From positions 248,001-312,000 of the forward strand of contig NZ_JAJSEE010000001.1 of the NCBI RefSeq assembly GCF_023555375.1: 64,000 nt of DNA, written 5' to 3'. Positions 27,973 to 36,181 of the stretch are shown piece after piece (the first letter of the stretch is position 1; each line of letters starts with the position of its first letter). The position numbers were made by a program, and so were the translations under genes. The stretch comes from Guyparkeria hydrothermalis. Its GTDB lineage: Bacteria; Pseudomonadota; Gammaproteobacteria; Halothiobacillales; Halothiobacillaceae. Below the pieces are notes generated by a model. The model saw only the letters and a program-made list of their open reading frames with translations, did not search any database and was not told where the DNA came from.

Positions 27973-29763
27973 TTACCCACGCAGACGACTGTCTATTTCG
28001 GCCAACCAATGAGCAACCTCGCCCGCCGGGTCTCTCTCCTCCAAGCGTGCCCGATTCATTCTATACACAGCTTCTCGGTTCAATTTTCGCTTAGCAGTCC
28101 TTTCCTTTATCGAAAGAGCTGTCGCCACATCTTGAGGGACGTTATTATTGTCAGTTATTGAAACGTGAACGGACAACGATTCGTTAATTGCGTCCGGATG
28201 GAAATAGTTCTCGCACTCACGCTTCCTCGTAAGGAATGCAACGGACCCATCACCCCTAGCATTAACTTCATCGCACGCGGATTGATATTTAGGAGGCTCA
28301 CTCTCGTCTCTATCGTAAATATGAACTTCCGGCTTTCCTAAACTTTTTAGGTAATTATTGTTTACCCAATTTCTGAGTGTGTCGCCGCCGAGAGGAAGAA
28401 GAACTATTCGCGGGTCATTAGCCAAATCAGGAACATTTACACCCTCATCTCTAAGGACCTTAGAGATGCCCTTCAGGAAGCTGACGTCATGGGGTCCTTC
28501 AACGCAGACTATCACTCTGGCTCGAGAGTCCGGCAAAACGCCAAGATCGCGGGCTATAACCTCGCACATCTCACTAGATTCAGAGTCAACCTCAACATGC
28601 CCTCCACTGTTCTTTCGAACATGACGCAATGACTGCACCGGCAATTGTTCTGCCAACCCAGGGACATGCGTCGTCAACAGAATTTGGCATCCATCCGACT
28701 CAGACATATCAACCAACGACTCAATCAAGAGACGTTGTTTATCAGGGTGCTGTGAGGTCTCAGGCTCCTCTATTGCATAGATAACCCCGTTACCTTCACT
28801 TTCTTCTCGGATCTTCTCTGCCTCAGCCTTGAAGAAACTAATCAAGACCAGCCTACGCACCCCACTTCCTCTCTTGTTTATTGGAATGTCATCATCCCCA
28901 GTGAGCGACAGTTTGAATACACTTTCCCATTTGGGGTCCGCTCTAAAAACAGGTGACAAATCCATTGCGAGATCAGGATCAAAGCCAGCCAAGTGTTTTA
29001 ATGTTTTGTTAGCAACATCAAGTGCTCGATCACGCACCTGGACCTTAATTGCATCAAGCTCGTCGTCGAGCTCCTGAAGAGCGTGCGAGACGGCCACCTT
29101 CATCGGATCTTGGACCTCGGCCTCTTCATCAGTACTTGGCCGATCCGCTCTAAAAAGAGCAAAATGTGGCAATTTTGATAGGACTTGATCAAGAATTTCC
29201 TTTCCATCCTCTTTGGAAAGGGAGACTCTCTGTGGAGTCAACTCAAGATCTTCCAAGTGGCCATAAATAGCCTGACGGAGGCTTACGTTTGACCGATTGT
29301 CATCGGCCGCGACACCTAGATGCTGCGCGGTGGACTTGAGGTCTGAATTTTTCTTTAAAAGGGTTCCTTTAGCATGTTGGCTGGAAGGATGGATGCAATT
29401 TACGAAATAAGCGCCCGCTCCCTTTCCCTTTTTGAACACACGAGAAAGTGACAACATCCCATCACTATCAAGGAGGTACTCGTCACGCAAGGTAGTCTCA
29501 GACGAAGAATCAATCACCAAACGTTCAGGGAGGTCTGAGAACACACATGTAATCTCGACATCCTCATCGTCCGAGGCAAATACACATTTATCGGTTGGAT
29601 CGTATTTGCAGGACTTATTGTTGAAAAACACACCTAGCGCGTCTAGCACCGTGGTTTTTCCAACATCATTCCTGCCAATCAACGCAGTAAGATCACCGAT
29701 TTTGATTGAAACTTCTTCTTGATAAGCGCGGAAGTTTTTTATTTCCAGCCTTTCTAATTTCAT
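27973..29763 (-). CDS. OLD-family ATP-dependent endonuclease (AAA ATPase plus TOPRIM), stand-alone
   Basis: A 596-residue protein. The N-terminal ABC/SMC-type ATPase begins MKLERLEIKNFRAYQEEVSI with Walker A GRNDVGKTT at residues 30-38. The ABC signature region (INKRGSGVRRLVLISFF), Walker B (GVIYAIEEPETSQHP) and H-loop (ILLTTHVPGLAEQLP) follow near 290-370. The C-terminal TOPRIM nuclease domain shows VIVCVEGPHDVSFLKG and IYDRDESE, supplying the acidic metal ligands. No UvrD-like helicase gene lies beside it, so this is a class 1 OLD type rather than a Gabija GajA. P2 OLD and relatives act in phage exclusion. Base composition is clearly AT-richer than neighbours, indicating transfer. AAGGAGGG lies just upstream of tandem ATGs (29766/29763). 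It lies 63 bp after dnaE, same strand. Confidence 0.88.
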   Translation of the reverse strand: MKLERLEIKNFRAYQEEVSIKIGDLTALIGRNDVGKTTVLDALGVFFNNKSCKYDPTDKCVFASDDEDVEITCVFSDLPERLVIDSSSETTLRDEYLLDSDGMLSLSRVFKKGKGAGAYFVNCIHPSSQHAKGTLLKKNSDLKSTAQHLGVAADDNRSNVSLRQAIYGHLEDLELTPQRVSLSKEDGKEILDQVLSKLPHFALFRADRPSTDEEAEVQDPMKVAVSHALQELDDELDAIKVQVRDRALDVANKTLKHLAGFDPDLAMDLSPVFRADPKWESVFKLSLTGDDDIPINKRGSGVRRLVLISFFKAEAEKIREESEGNGVIYAIEEPETSQHPDKQRLLIESLVDMSESDGCQILLTTHVPGLAEQLPVQSLRHVRKNSGGHVEVDSESSEMCEVIARDLGVLPDSRARVIVCVEGPHDVSFLKGISKVLRDEGVNVPDLANDPRIVLLPLGGDTLRNWVNNNYLKSLGKPEVHIYDRDESEPPKYQSACDEVNARGDGSVAFLTRKRECENYFHPDAINESLSVHVSITDNNNVPQDVATALSIKERTAKRKLNREAVYRMNRARLEERDPAGEVAHWLAEIDSRLRG

Positions 29764-29826
29764 CATCCCTCCTTGGAGTAAAAACGGCCCGCATGTCACA
29801 AGAGCACAAAGTGAGCGTGGCAGTTA

Positions 29827-32800
29827 CTACCGGCCTTTTTCTCTACCAGGGTAATAAGCCGCCGCCCGGATAACGGTATCCAGTTCCTCCAACCGCTCCA
29901 TCAACGTAGCCTCCGGCGCCACCCGCCAGTCATCGGAAAGACGAAACGCCCCCCGCCCCAACTCACTCTGCACCTCGACAATCACCGGCAACCCCTCCGC
30001 CTCACGGAACGGCTCGATGATGTCGAGCATCCGCTCGGTGGCCTCGATGCCGCAATCGGGGGTGAGCGCCACGGTGACGCACTGCGCAAACCGCGCCCGC
30101 GCCTCGCCGAGCGTGTAGAGCCGCTTGTGACGAATGCGCAGGTTGCCGTTGAAGGAATCGAAGGAGACGTCGCCCTCGACGATTACCAGCTGGTCGCGAC
30201 CGACGCGGTCGGCGAGCACCTCGATGTCGTCGCCCACCAGCCGCATCTCGCCGCGACCGCGACCGTCGTCGAGGGTGATGAACAGCTGCTTGTCGCCGCT
30301 CTGGGTGCGCATGGTGCGCTCGGCGACGCACAGGCCGGCCACCACCGCCGGCGTACCGCGAACGAAGCCGCCACCGGCGGCCGCCGCGGCGGACTCGGCC
30401 TTGTCGGTGAGCGTGTCGAGCCGCCCGGTGATGAAACGCGTCAGCTCGTCGAGGTACTGGTTGATCGGGTGACCGGTGAGATACAGCCCGAGCATGTTCT
30501 TCTCGAGACGCAGGCGCTCGTCGTCCGACCACTCGGGCAATGGCTTGATCGGGCTGGCCACGGCCGTCTCCGGCTCGTCCATGCCGCCGAACAGGTCGCT
30601 CATGCCGGCCTCGGCGGCCGTGGCGACCTGGCTGGCCGCCTTCATCGCCTCGGGGATGTGGGCGTGCAGCGCGGCGCGTGAGGGACCGAGCTCGTCGAGC
30701 GCCCCGGCGCAGACCATCGCCTCGAGCACGCGCTTGTTGAGCGTGCCGGCGCCGACGCGCTGGCAGAAGTCGTTCATGTCGCGGAACGGGCCGTTCTCGG
30801 CGCGCTCCTCGACGATGCGCTGGATGACGCCCTCGCCCACCCCGCGGATCGCGCCGAGGCCGTAGACGATCTCGCGCTCGCCGCCGGCGGTGAAGCGGTA
30901 GGCGCAACGCTGCACGGACGGCGGCACCACCTCGAGCTCCATCCGCCGGCATTCCTCGATCAGGCCGACCACCTTGTCGGTGTTGTCCATGTCCGCGGAG
31001 AGCACGGCGGCCATGAAGTACGCCGGGTAGTGGGCCTTGAGCCAGGCGGTCTGGTAGGCGACCAGCGCGTAGGCGGCCGAGTGCGACTTGTTGAAGCCGT
31101 AGCCGGCAAACTTCTCGACCAGATCGAAGATGTAGCCCGCCTCGTCGACGTCCACACCCTTCTCTTTCGCGCCGTCGAGGAAGATCTGGCGCTGCTTGGC
31201 CATTTCCTCGGGCTTCTTCTTGCCCATCGCCCGGCGCAAGAGATCCGCGCCGCCCAGGGTGTAGCCGGCCAGGATCTGCGCGATCTGCATGACCTGCTCC
31301 TGGTAGACGATCACGCCGTAGGTGGGCTTGAGGACCTCCTCGAGCCACGGGTGGAGGTACTCGACCTGCTGCTCGCCTTTCTTGCGCAGGATGAAGTCGT
31401 CGACCATGCCCGAATCGAGCGGGCCCGGGCGGAACAGGGCCACCAGGGCGATGATCTCCTCGAAGTTGTCCGGCTGGAGCTTCTTGATCAGGCCCTTCAT
31501 GCCCTTGGACTCGAGCTGGAACACCGCGGTGGTCTCGCAGCGCTTGAGCAACTCGAAGCTCTTGGGGTCGTCCATCGGGATGGCCGAGATGTCGATCGGC
31601 TCCTCGCCCGCCTTCTCGCGCGTGGCGTTGATCGCCTTCAGCGCCCAGTCGATGATGGTGAGGTTCCGCAGGCCAAGGAAGTCGAACTTGACCAGGCCGA
31701 CGGCCTCGACGTCGTCCTTGTCGAGCTGGGAGGCCGGCGAGGCGTGGTTGGCCTCGCAGAACATCGGCGTGAAGTCGGTGAGCTTGGAGGGCGCGATCAA
31801 GACGCCGCCGGCGTGCTTGCCCACCGAGCGCGGCAGGCCCTGCAGGGCGCAGCCCATGTCGACGATCGCCTGGACTTCCTCGTCGCGGTCGTAGAACTCC
31901 TTGAGGTCGGCCGAATAACGCTCGGGTTCCTTCTGGCTCTTCTCGGTGCGCCCGAGGGCGTCGTCGAGCGAGACGTCCATGCCCGGCTTGAAGGGGATCA
32001 GCTTGGCGATGCGATCGACGAAGCCGTAGGGGTAGCCCAGCACCCGGCCGACGTCACGGACCACCGCCTTGGCGGCCATGGTGCCGTGGGTGGCGATCTG
32101 CGAGACGGCGTCGCGGCCGTAGCGCTCGGCGACGTAGTCGATCACCCGGTCGCGGCCTTCCATGCAGAAGTCGATATCGAAGTCGGGCATCGAGACCCGC
32201 TCGGGGTTGAGGAACCGCTCGAACAGCAGGTCGTAGGCCATCGGGTCGATGTCGGTGATCAGCAGCGCCCAGGCGACGATCGAGCCGGCGCCCGAGCCCC
32301 GCCCCGGCCCGACCGGGATGTCCTGGCGCTTGGCCCACTGGATGAAGTCCGCGACGATCAGGAAGTAGCCGGGGAAGCCCATCTGGATGATGACGTCCAG
32401 CTCGCGCTCGAGCCGCTCGCGGTAGGTCTGGTGGTCTTCCGCCGGCACGCGCTCCAGGCGCTCTTCCAGCCCCTGCGCGGAGAGCTCGCGCAGGTAGTCG
32501 GATTCGGTCTGCCCGGCCGGGGTCGGGAAGTTGGGCAGGAAATTCTCGCCGAGTTTCAGCGTGACGTTGCAGCGCTCGGCGATGGCCAGACTGTTGTCGA
32601 TCGCCTCGGGGATATCACTGAACAGCTCGCGCATCTCGTTCGCGGTGCGCAGGTACTGGCGGTCGGAGTAGTCGCGCGGGCGGCGCGGGTCCTCGAGCGT
32701 GCGCCCCTGGTTGATGCACACCCGCACCTCGTGGGCCTCGAAGTCCGACTGGTCGAGAAAGCGCACGTCGTTGCTGGCGACCACCGGCAGGTCCTTCGCG

Positions 32801-33357
32801 ATGGCCAGATCCACGACGGATTCGATGAACGCGCCCTCGTTGACACGGTTGGTGCGCGTGAGCTCGAGATACAGCCGGTCGGGGAAGCGCACCGTCCAGA
32901 AGGCGAGCGCCTCGTCGACCACGTGATCGAGCCCGTGGACGAGACCACGACCGAGATCGCTGTCCACCCCGATCAGCGCGATCAGCCCGTCGGTCTTCTC
33001 TGGGGTGAGCCAGTCGCGGTTCAGGCAGGGCCGGTCGTCGTGCTGGCCCTCGCAGTAGGCCTGCGACAAGAGCTCGGTCAGATGCAGAAAACCGGTGTCG
33101 TTCTGCGCGAGCAGCACCACGCGCGACGGCGGGGTCTGGGCGTTCTCGTAGACGAAGCAGTCCGCGCCGAAGATCGGCTTGATGCCGGCGCCGAGTGCTG
33201 CCTTGTAGAACTTCACCATCGCGAACAGGTTGCCCTGGTCGGTCAGGGCGATGGCGGGCATGCCGCGTTCCTTGGCGTGCTTGACCGCGTCCTTGACGCG
33301 CAGGGTGCCGTCGATCAGCGAGTACTCGCTGTGCACGTGCAGGTGGACGAAACTCAT
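29827..33357 (-). CDS. dnaE: DNA polymerase III alpha subunit
   Basis: Replicative polymerase catalytic subunit, 1176 residues (E. coli 1160). The PHP domain opens MSFVHLHVHSEYSLIDGTLR. The palm carries the catalytic aspartates in MPDFDIDFCMEGRDRVIDYV near residue 400, with VGPGRGSGAGSIVAW just before. HhH, OB (near residue 1000) and C-terminal tau-binding regions follow. ATG 33355-33357 is preceded by GGGGGAGGTGG and gives family length; a longer in-frame start is rejected. In many relatives accA follows dnaE; here an AT-rich OLD gene does, which suggests an insertion point. Confidence 0.97.
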   Translation of the reverse strand: MSFVHLHVHSEYSLIDGTLRVKDAVKHAKERGMPAIALTDQGNLFAMVKFYKAALGAGIKPIFGADCFVYENAQTPPSRVVLLAQNDTGFLHLTELLSQAYCEGQHDDRPCLNRDWLTPEKTDGLIALIGVDSDLGRGLVHGLDHVVDEALAFWTVRFPDRLYLELTRTNRVNEGAFIESVVDLAIAKDLPVVASNDVRFLDQSDFEAHEVRVCINQGRTLEDPRRPRDYSDRQYLRTANEMRELFSDIPEAIDNSLAIAERCNVTLKLGENFLPNFPTPAGQTESDYLRELSAQGLEERLERVPAEDHQTYRERLERELDVIIQMGFPGYFLIVADFIQWAKRQDIPVGPGRGSGAGSIVAWALLITDIDPMAYDLLFERFLNPERVSMPDFDIDFCMEGRDRVIDYVAERYGRDAVSQIATHGTMAAKAVVRDVGRVLGYPYGFVDRIAKLIPFKPGMDVSLDDALGRTEKSQKEPERYSADLKEFYDRDEEVQAIVDMGCALQGLPRSVGKHAGGVLIAPSKLTDFTPMFCEANHASPASQLDKDDVEAVGLVKFDFLGLRNLTIIDWALKAINATREKAGEEPIDISAIPMDDPKSFELLKRCETTAVFQLESKGMKGLIKKLQPDNFEEIIALVALFRPGPLDSGMVDDFILRKKGEQQVEYLHPWLEEVLKPTYGVIVYQEQVMQIAQILAGYTLGGADLLRRAMGKKKPEEMAKQRQIFLDGAKEKGVDVDEAGYIFDLVEKFAGYGFNKSHSAAYALVAYQTAWLKAHYPAYFMAAVLSADMDNTDKVVGLIEECRRMELEVVPPSVQRCAYRFTAGGEREIVYGLGAIRGVGEGVIQRIVEERAENGPFRDMNDFCQRVGAGTLNKRVLEAMVCAGALDELGPSRAALHAHIPEAMKAASQVATAAEAGMSDLFGGMDEPETAVASPIKPLPEWSDDERLRLEKNMLGLYLTGHPINQYLDELTRFITGRLDTLTDKAESAAAAAGGGFVRGTPAVVAGLCVAERTMRTQSGDKQLFITLDDGRGRGEMRLVGDDIEVLADRVGRDQLVIVEGDVSFDSFNGNLRIRHKRLYTLGEARARFAQCVTVALTPDCGIEATERMLDIIEPFREAEGLPVIVEVQSELGRGAFRLSDDWRVAPEATLMERLEELDTVIRAAAYYPGREKGR

Positions 33358-33483
33358 GCGGCCACCTCCCCCGACGCGAACGAGCCGTGCCAGCCCAACC
33401 TGCGGCGGCATGCGGAAGCCGGGACCCGCGCCGGCGGCGCGGTTCGCTTGCAGGGCAAGCTCACACGGAACATCGCCATTACC

Positions 33484-33553
33484 GTAGGAGCGGCTTTAGC
33501 CGCGATACCCGCAGATACCAATCCCAGACCATCGCGCCTGAAGGCGCTCCTAC
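33484..33553. repeat. Paired REP-like element 4
   Basis: Begins GTAGGAGCGGCTTTAGCCGC and ends GCGCCTGAAGGCGCTCCTAC. The subtype order is reversed on the plus strand compared with elements 1, 3 and 5. It lies between dnaE and the DUF455 gene. Confidence 0.8.
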
Positions 33554-33601
33554 GGGCGGAGGCGGCAGGATCGGCTTGGTGACACGTCATGCGAAAAGCG
33601 C

Positions 33602-34438
33602 TCATTTGCCCTCCAGCATGGCGAGCGTCTCGGCTTCCATGTCCTTCAAGTCCTGCATCTCGCCGTCGGTGAAGCCGGCGGCCTTGCGGCCGACCTCGTC
33701 GTAGGGGCCGCGGATGCGCCCGGCCATGTACTGCTGCAAGAGCTCGCGGAAGGTGGTACGCGGATCGACGCCGCGCTGCTCGCAGGCATAGCGGAACCAG
33801 CGCGTGCCGATGTGCACGTGCTCGATTTCTTCGGTGTAGATGACATCCAGGATGTCGATCAGCGGCTGGTCGTCGTACTGGGCGAGCTTGCGCTGGATGC
33901 CGGGGGTGACGTCCAAGCCGCGCGCCTCGAGCACGCGCGGGATCAGGGCCATGCGCACCAGCACGTCGTGCTCGGTGCCGTGCACGGTCTCCCAGAGGCT
34001 GGCGTGCGCCGGGAACGCGCCGTATTCGTAGCCGCGCTCGCGCAGATAGGCGTCCAGCAGTTCGAAGTGCTTGGCCTCGTCGCGCGCTACCGACAGCCAG
34101 TCGCGGTAGAAGCCCGCGGGCATGGCATCGAAGCGGTAGCAGGCATCGAGACCGATGTTCATGGCGTTGAACTCGATATGCGCGAAGGAATGCGCCATCG
34201 ACGCGCGGCCCTCGGGCGTGGCCGGGCCGCGCTTGGGCACGTCGCGCGGGGCGACCAGTTCCGGGCGCTCGGGGCGGCCCGGGTCCGGCACCGGTTCGAC
34301 CGATACGGGCGGCAGCGGCACCTCGGCGTCCGGCATGGCCATCGCCTCGTCATAGAGTGCGCGCACGGTGTCGGCCTTGGCCGCCGGGTTGTTGTCGCGC
34401 AGGGCACGGCCGGCGCGCTCGCGGAGCGTGTCGGTCAT
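33602..34438 (-). CDS. DUF455 ferritin-like protein
   Basis: A 278-residue protein starting MTDTLRERAGRALRDNNPAA. It has a ferritin-like helical bundle: HSFAHIEFNAMNIGLDACYR, ARDEAKHFELLDAYLRERGY and IYTEEIEHVHIGTRWFRYAC supply paired Glu/His residues able to bind a di-iron centre. DUF455 proteins belong to the ferritin-like superfamily; no function is established. The ATG overlaps the stop of the ModE-like gene by 4 bp (ATGA), so the regulator and this protein are made together. Confidence 0.87.
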   Translation of the reverse strand: MTDTLRERAGRALRDNNPAAKADTVRALYDEAMAMPDAEVPLPPVSVEPVPDPGRPERPELVAPRDVPKRGPATPEGRASMAHSFAHIEFNAMNIGLDACYRFDAMPAGFYRDWLSVARDEAKHFELLDAYLRERGYEYGAFPAHASLWETVHGTEHDVLVRMALIPRVLEARGLDVTPGIQRKLAQYDDQPLIDILDVIYTEEIEHVHIGTRWFRYACEQRGVDPRTTFRELLQQYMAGRIRGPYDEVGRKAAGFTDGEMQDLKDMEAETLAMLEGK

Positions 34439-34833
34439 GCCTGCCCTCCCCGCTTGCCGGCCTTCGTTTCGGCCCGCTGGGCGAGAAACGCGCGCAGGTC
34501 GTCCTCGAGCTCCCGATAGCGGGCGATGGCGGCACGGCCGGTCTCGGTGACCGTGGCGTGTCCGCCGCCGGCACCGCCGACCTCCTTGGACACGTAGGGC
34601 TCGTCCTCGAGCTGGTTGACCTCCTGGATCAGCGACCAGGCGCGCTTGTAGCTCATGCCGAGCGTACGGGCGGCGTGGCTGATCGAGCCGAGCTCGTCGA
34701 TGGCCTCCATCAGGCGCACCTTTCCCACCCCCAGATAGTGCTCGCCGGCCTCGTCGATCAGCCACAGGCGGGCGTGGATCCCCGGGGCATAGGCCTGGCC
34801 GGGAAGTCGATTCTGGCGGGATTTCTTGGGCAT
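34435..34833 (-). CDS. ModE-type winged-helix DNA-binding protein lacking the molybdate domain
   Basis: A 132-residue protein from MPKKSRQNRLPGQAYAPG. The winged-helix region reads VGKVRLMEAIDELGSISHAA and TLGMSYKRAWSLIQEVNQLE, closely matching the N-terminal LysR-type HTH domain of ModE, followed by VSKEVGGAGGGHATVTETGR. The C-terminal molybdate-binding MOP domains of full-length ModE are absent. Such short forms occur as transcription factors for molybdenum or other functions. It is translationally coupled to the DUF455 gene downstream. Confidence 0.85.
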   Translation of the reverse strand: MPKKSRQNRLPGQAYAPGIHARLWLIDEAGEHYLGVGKVRLMEAIDELGSISHAARTLGMSYKRAWSLIQEVNQLEDEPYVSKEVGGAGGGHATVTETGRAAIARYRELEDDLRAFLAQRAETKAGKRGGQA

Positions 34834-35004
34834 GCGCGATCGATCCGTGACGGGGCGGGTGGGCGAGAATGAATGCGCCCCATGATACCCGAGCGGGTCG
34901 GCCGGGTGGCAAGGGAAGCCGGATGAATTCGAGCCCATCCGAAGCCGGGCGCGGTCTGGCCGGGACGGCCGCTGACGCGGCTCCCTACCTCGCCGACAAA
35001 TACC

Positions 35005-35074
35005 GTAGGAGCGCCTTCAGGCGCGATGGTCTGGTTCTGGCACCTGAGGGTTTCGCGGCTAACGCCGCTCCTAC
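35005..35074. repeat. Paired REP-like element 5
   Basis: Begins GTAGGAGCGCCTTCAGGCGC and ends GCGGCTAACGCCGCTCCTAC, the last with a changed loop base. It lies between yejE and the ModE-like gene. Confidence 0.8.
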
Positions 35075-35086
35075 CGGGAGGCCGGC

Positions 35087-36160
35087 TCAGCCGCGGCGGG
35101 TGTCGAGCGCGTCGCGGGTGGCCTCGCCGACGAAGATCAGCAGCACCAGCGTGCCCACCAGGACGAAGAAGGTCGAGACCGACAGCCACCAGGCGTCGAT
35201 GTTGCTCTTGCCCTGCGAGAGCAGCTCGCCCAGCGAGGGCGTCGACGGCGGCACGCCCAGGCCGAGGAAGTCGAGGCTGGTCAGGGCCAGCACCGCCCCG
35301 GAGATGCGAAACGGCAGGAAGGTGATCACCGGGGTCATGGCATTGGGCATCAGGTGGCGGAACATCAGCCGCGGGCCCGAGACCCCCAGCGCGCGGGCGG
35401 CCCGGACGTAGTCGAGGTTGCGCCCCTTGAGGAACTCGGCGCGCACGTAGTCCGACAGCCCCATCCAGCCGAACAGGGCCAGCAGGGCCAGCAGCAGTCC
35501 GATCGACGGCTCGAAGATCGAGGCGAAGATGATCAGCAGATACAGCTCCGGCAGTGCGGCCCAGACCTCGATGAAGCGCTGGAAGACGAGGTCGGTCTTG
35601 CCACCGAGATAGCCCTGCACGGCACCGGCGAGCACGCCGATCGCCGTGCCGATCACCGTCAGGGCCAGCGCGAACAGCACCGAGATGCGAAAGCCGTAGA
35701 TCAGCCGGGCGGCCACGTCGCGGCCACGGTCGTCGGTGCCCAGCAGGTGGCGACTGTTGGGCGCGGCCGGGTTGGGCTCCTCGTTGTAGTAGTCGATGGT
35801 GTCAAAGGAGAACGGGATCGGCGCGCGGATCACCCAGCCCTCGCGCTCGATCAGCTCGATCACGTACGGGTCGGTGTAGTCCGCGGCGGTGGCGAAATCC
35901 CCGCCGAAGCGCGTTTCGGGGTAGTCGTTCCACAGCGGGAACAGCAGCTCGCCCTGGTACTGGGCGATCAGCGGCCGGTCGTTGGCGATCAGTTCGGCAC
36001 CGAGACTCAGGACGAACAGCGCCAGGAACACCCACAGGCTGATCCAGCCGCGCCGATGGCGACGGAAGCGCTTCCAGGCGCGTGCCGCCGTGGAAACCTG
36101 CCCTTCGGCGCCACTGCCCTTGGTGACGGCCGTGTCCGCTCCGGCATCGACAATCGACAT
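35087..36160 (-). CDS. yejE: Peptide ABC transporter permease, YejE type
   Basis: Inner-membrane permease of a peptide/nickel (PepT) ABC importer, 357 residues. The first membrane helix is ISLWVFLALFVLSLGAELIA, followed by a long periplasmic loop containing FPLWNDYPETRFGGDFATAA and NSRHLLGTDDRGRDVAARLI, characteristic of YejE. The ATPase-contact EAA loop is near YVRAARALGVSGPRLMFRH. It is the last gene of the visible yej operon. No YejF ATPase follows; a REP element and a ModE-like gene come next. Confidence 0.92.
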   Translation of the reverse strand: MSIVDAGADTAVTKGSGAEGQVSTAARAWKRFRRHRRGWISLWVFLALFVLSLGAELIANDRPLIAQYQGELLFPLWNDYPETRFGGDFATAADYTDPYVIELIEREGWVIRAPIPFSFDTIDYYNEEPNPAAPNSRHLLGTDDRGRDVAARLIYGFRISVLFALALTVIGTAIGVLAGAVQGYLGGKTDLVFQRFIEVWAALPELYLLIIFASIFEPSIGLLLALLALFGWMGLSDYVRAEFLKGRNLDYVRAARALGVSGPRLMFRHLMPNAMTPVITFLPFRISGAVLALTSLDFLGLGVPPSTPSLGELLSQGKSNIDAWWLSVSTFFVLVGTLVLLIFVGEATRDALDTRRG

Positions 36161-36181
36161 CTACGAGGTCTCCTCGCCCAT

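Noticed and set aside
30002-31348. 448-codon minus-strand frame inside dnaE
   Set aside because: Out-of-frame Arg-rich shadow on the same strand as dnaE.
31030-33582. 850-codon plus-strand open frame opposite dnaE
   Set aside because: It mirrors dnaE and consists of Val/Leu/Asp/Arg-rich sequence typical of an antisense frame; dnaE motifs on the other strand are unambiguous.
34439-34912. N-terminal extension of the DUF455 protein to 436 residues
   Set aside because: The extension is an out-of-frame reading of the ModE-like gene; the DUF455 gene starts at 34438 by ATGA overlap.
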